The position numbers and the translations under genes were made by a program. A model generated the notes under the pieces. It worked only from the letters and a program-made list of their open reading frames with translations. It was not told the origin of the DNA and ran no database searches. Positions 61,650-64,000 of a stretch of DNA of 64,000 nucleotides are shown piece after piece; position 1 is the first letter of the stretch; every line of letters begins with the position of its first letter. This DNA comes from Microbacterium timonense. Lineage in GTDB: Bacteria; Actinomycetota; Actinomycetes; Actinomycetales; Microbacteriaceae. The DNA lies in the NCBI RefSeq assembly GCF_900292075.1, contig NZ_OLMV01000001.1, forward strand, positions 496,001 to 560,000, given 5' to 3'.

Positions 61650-62975
61650 TCACGCCGGGAAGTTGCCTCGGAACAGCCCCGCCGGGTCGCAATCGGACTT
61701 GATCGCGCGAAGCCGAGCGATCGATGCGGCGGGGAGGGCGTCGCTGAGCTGCTCGGCCGGGTTCAGGAACGTGACCGGCTTACGCCCGGTGATCGGGAGC
61801 GAGTGCGCCATCAGCTGCTGCCGCGCTGCGATGTCGGCGGCGGGCGCGAAAGCAGGAGACCCGAACATGTACACCGCGAACTCGGCGGACAGCGGCCCCT
61901 GTGGAGTGTCGGACGGCTGCGCGAACGCACCTCCGAGGTGGCGGACCTGGACGCTCAACATCGGCGCGATCGATGACGTCAGCACGTCGTCGACGGCCTC
62001 GGCCCCGAGATGAGCGAGCAGCTCCCCTCGAGTGACCCCTGCACCCGGGTCGGTCGGCTCGGCGGTGATGCTCCCCAGCTCCGCCACGCTCATCGACCTC
62101 CGTGTATCGGACAGCGGCGCGGGGAGGCGCTCCAGCTCCGCGAGGTGCGTGACCGCCTGTGAGGCGGACCCGAGATAGGTGAGATCGATCGCGACCACCG
62201 GGTCGCTCCCGGGAAAATGGAGCAGTTCCAGCCACAGCGTCAGCTCCTGTGGGGCGGCCGCCGTGACAGCGCGGAAGGCATCCAGCACGTCGCGCGTGAG
62301 CTCTCCTGGCCACAGCACGCGACCCCCGAACAGCGCGGGAGCCCCGTGCAGGTCGAGCTCGAGACCGGTCACGATGGCGTAGTCGCCGCCTCCTCCGCGA
62401 AGCGCCCAGAAGAGGTCGGGGTCGCTCGCAGCCGTGACGCGTCGCTGGTTGCCCAGGGCATCCACCACGTCGAAACCACGCACGCTGTCGGAGACCCAGC
62501 CGTGGGCGCGTCCGAACCAGCTGAGGCCCCCGCCGAGGGCCACCCCCGCGACACTGACCACGGGCGAGCTGCCGGGAAGCGCTGTCAGACCGTGCTCAGC
62601 GGTCGCTTGCTGCAGTGCGCCCGAACTGACGCCGGCACCGATTCGTGCCCGGCGGCTCGCGGCATCCACCTCGACGGCGTTCAGCCGACCCGTGCGAAGA
62701 AGGATGGTGTCTTCGGTACGGCCAGACGCTCCGTGCCCGTTCGGCTGTGTGGCGATCGCGAGCCCGGCGTCCCGGGCGAAGTGGACCAGGCGCGCCACGT
62801 CGGCCGCGTCGGCGGCTTCGACGACCGCGCGCGTCGGCTGTGCGACCGCGCGGTTCCAGGGCAGCCTGACGTCGTCGAACCGGGCATCCCCGGGCAGCCA
62901 GACGCGGCCGCGTACCGCCGAGCGGAGTCGTGAGAGGTCGGTCGAGCGGGATGAGGTGTGGGGCGTGTGCGACAC
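61650..62975 (-). CDS. FAD-binding oxidoreductase, berberine-bridge type
   Basis: The 441-residue protein has a PCMH-type FAD domain (PNGHGASGRTEDTILLRTG with the likely FAD-linked His, GSSPVVSVAGVALGGGLSWFGR) and a C-terminal BBE segment ending in RLRAIKSDCDPAGLFRGNFP. Such oxidases act on sugars, alcohols or alkaloid-like substrates with oxygen. No signal peptide is seen. Its start follows AAAGGAG. It is divergent from an ECF sigma gene, and a TGTCACA...CGTC pattern upstream suggests that sigma factor drives it. Confidence 0.88.
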   Translation of the reverse strand: MSHTPHTSSRSTDLSRLRSAVRGRVWLPGDARFDDVRLPWNRAVAQPTRAVVEAADAADVARLVHFARDAGLAIATQPNGHGASGRTEDTILLRTGRLNAVEVDAASRRARIGAGVSSGALQQATAEHGLTALPGSSPVVSVAGVALGGGLSWFGRAHGWVSDSVRGFDVVDALGNQRRVTAASDPDLFWALRGGGGDYAIVTGLELDLHGAPALFGGRVLWPGELTRDVLDAFRAVTAAAPQELTLWLELLHFPGSDPVVAIDLTYLGSASQAVTHLAELERLPAPLSDTRRSMSVAELGSITAEPTDPGAGVTRGELLAHLGAEAVDDVLTSSIAPMLSVQVRHLGGAFAQPSDTPQGPLSAEFAVYMFGSPAFAPAADIAARQQLMAHSLPITGRKPVTFLNPAEQLSDALPAASIARLRAIKSDCDPAGLFRGNFPA

Positions 62976-63036
62976 GGAAGCTCCTTTGTGCGATGGGATG
63001 GCCGGCGTCTGAGGCGCACGAGATACGCCTCACAAA

Positions 63037-63066
63037 GACGTCGGGCAGACTGCCCGGAATGTGACA
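63037..63066 (-). promoter_or_regulatory. Possible ECF sigma promoter of the FAD oxidase gene
   Basis: On the minus strand TGTCACA (63066-63060) and CGTC (63040-63037) are separated by 19 bases. These are the two elements described for ECF41-type promoters, although the spacer is longer than I would expect. It lies 62 bases before the oxidase start. Confidence 0.4.
63042..63056. promoter_or_regulatory. Palindrome between the divergent oxidase and sigma genes
   Basis: CGGGCAG-A-CTGCCCG is a perfect 7-1-7 inverted repeat lying inside the candidate promoter spacer, a possible operator. Confidence 0.45.
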
Positions 63067-63097
63067 GACCGGGCCGAGACGGACAGAATGGGGACCC

Positions 63098-64000
63098 ATG
63101 GCCGATCTCGCCGGGCCCGCCCTCGCGGAGCTGTTCGATGCCCAGCGCGGGCGGCTGCGAGCTATCGCGTACCGCACACTCGGCTCCCACTGGGACGCTG
63201 ACGACGCCGTCCAGGACGCATGGATCCGCCTCAGTCGCGCGGACGTCGCCCGCATCGAGAATCTCGAGGCGTGGCTCACGACGGTCGTCTCCCGCGCCAG
63301 CATCGACATCCTCCGCTCTCGAAGCGCCTGGCGCGAGGATGCCGACGACGTCCTGCTACACGAGTCCGTCGACACCGAGGGACCGGAATCGGAGGCGATG
63401 CGGATCGCTGAGATCGAAGCGGCCATGTTCGTGGTGCTGGAACAGCTGACGCCGCTGGAGCGTCTGTCGTTCGTGCTCCACGACATCTTCGGCCTCGCAT
63501 TCGATGACATCGCGCCCATCGTCGAACGCAGCCCCGCCGCGGCGCGCCAGCTCGCATCCCGCGCCCGACGCCGCGTGCGCAGCGTCGATGTGACCACCGA
63601 GCGGGTTCGGCGAACGCGCGCCGTCGCAGCCTTCCTCAAGGCGTCCCGGGACGGCGAGTTCGGCGATCTCCTGCAGCTGCTGGATCCGGACGTCCAGTTG
63701 AAGGCGGATGCCGGCGTCGTGGCGACGGCGGCGGCATACGCGGACTCGGGAGCGCCGCTGCTGCGCGAGAACGTGCAAGGGGCCGATGCCGTGGCCCGGG
63801 TGTTCGCCGGACGGGCCGATCAGGCCGAGGTCGCCGACGTGGATGGCTTGCCAGGCGCCGTCTACGCACCCGAAGGCGTCGTCCAGGCCGCATACATCAT
63901 CCGCTTCGAGGCGGACCGGATCATCGGCGTCGAGGTCATCGGAGATCCGGACCGTCTCATGTCGCTGCAGGTCGCTCTGCACCGTTCCGTCGTGCGCGGC
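63098..64000 (+). CDS. ECF sigma factor with SnoaL-like C-terminal domain (partial)
   Basis: The frame from ATG 63098 stays open for 301 codons to the window end, so the stop is missing. It has sigma-2 (LFDAQRGRLRAIAYRTLGS, DAVQDAWIRLSR), sigma-4 (LTPLERLSFVLHDIFGLAFD, RSPAAARQLASRARRR) and a SnoaL-like domain after about residue 170. This fits the SigJ/ECF41 group, in which the fused domain controls activity instead of an anti-sigma factor. The DGGGK motif expected there reads KADAGVV, so the control may differ. Groups of this type usually neighbour an oxidoreductase gene, here the divergent FAD oxidase. Confidence 0.9.
   Translation, partial: MADLAGPALAELFDAQRGRLRAIAYRTLGSHWDADDAVQDAWIRLSRADVARIENLEAWLTTVVSRASIDILRSRSAWREDADDVLLHESVDTEGPESEAMRIAEIEAAMFVVLEQLTPLERLSFVLHDIFGLAFDDIAPIVERSPAAARQLASRARRRVRSVDVTTERVRRTRAVAAFLKASRDGEFGDLLQLLDPDVQLKADAGVVATAAAYADSGAPLLRENVQGADAVARVFAGRADQAEVADVDGLPGAVYAPEGVVQAAYIIRFEADRIIGVEVIGDPDRLMSLQVALHRSVVRG

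Noticed and set aside
63098..63449. Short plus-strand frames at 62958-63449 and 63220-63411 as separate genes
   Set aside because: They lie in other frames within the ECF sigma gene, whose own frame is open from ATG 63098 to the window end and has clear sigma domains.

Overview
KIND OF ORGANISM. The window is very GC-rich and densely coded. Gene families and gene orders are those of a high-GC actinobacterium, most likely a member of the Microbacteriaceae close to Microbacterium: the run aceE-fasR-fabD-fabH-acpP-fabF-DUF3145, HrcA/CIRCE control of a dnaJ-rsmE operon, a leucine-rich leader peptide before leuA, and many GTG starts without ribosome binding sites. This placement is inferred from content; no species-level marker such as rRNA is present. 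It reads as ordinary chromosome. I saw no insertion sequence, prophage, CRISPR array or replication origin. LAYOUT. 1-6.0 kb: end of pyruvate dehydrogenase E1, then the PucR-type regulator FasR and the type II fatty-acid synthesis genes, closed by a tall hairpin facing a convergent DUF3145 gene. 6.1-9.1 kb: a probable Fe(II)/2-oxoglutarate oxygenase behind an iron-box-like site, and a large DUF262-DUF1524 (GmrSD-type) restriction-like protein. 9.1-13.3 kb: a NagE-like PTS permease, tRNA-Met, a DMT-type membrane protein, peptide deformylase and tRNA-Asn. 13.3-18.6 kb: an ABC ATPase with altered motifs and the overlapping dusB-dgt-dnaG operon. 18.6-24.8 kb: glutathione peroxidase, FrnE-like DsbA protein, membrane protein, glutamate decarboxylase, recO-uppS, a stretch with two identical palindromic repeats, and a TRIC-type channel. 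24.9-34.9 kb: leuA with its attenuator, a RibD-C reductase, the overlapping operon HIT-phoH-ybeY-CBS/CorC-era, and hrcA-dnaJ-rsmE ending in a 23-bp tandem repeat. 35-42.2 kb: lepA-DUF1990-hemW, an alpha/beta hydrolase, and a GH1 glycosidase plus MFS pair. 42.3-49.7 kb: rpsT, holA, comEC-comEA and leuS. 49.7-57.4 kb: divergent pabB and dedA-App1 phosphatase, then SRAP, a putative 3-methyladenine glycosylase, a GH3 lipoprotein and AidB. 57.4-64 kb: a sugar-dehydrogenase-like lipoprotein, a VOC protein, a two-component system divergent from a VanY-type carboxypeptidase, a berberine-bridge-type FAD oxidase, and an ECF sigma factor cut by the window end. HOW THE GENES WORK TOGETHER. FasR probably controls the fab genes through a perfect inverted repeat before fabD. 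HrcA controls dnaJ through CIRCE. Leucine supply probably controls leuA through the 17-residue leader. SRAP, the glycosylase and AidB form a loose DNA-damage neighbourhood. STRONGEST SIGNAL. At least 17 genes carry a -10 hexamer exactly six bases before an ATG or GTG, the geometry of leaderless transcripts. At two divergent loci (DMT/def and pabB/dedA) the outward-facing -10 boxes are separated by exactly 18 bp. These motifs also decide several start codons.
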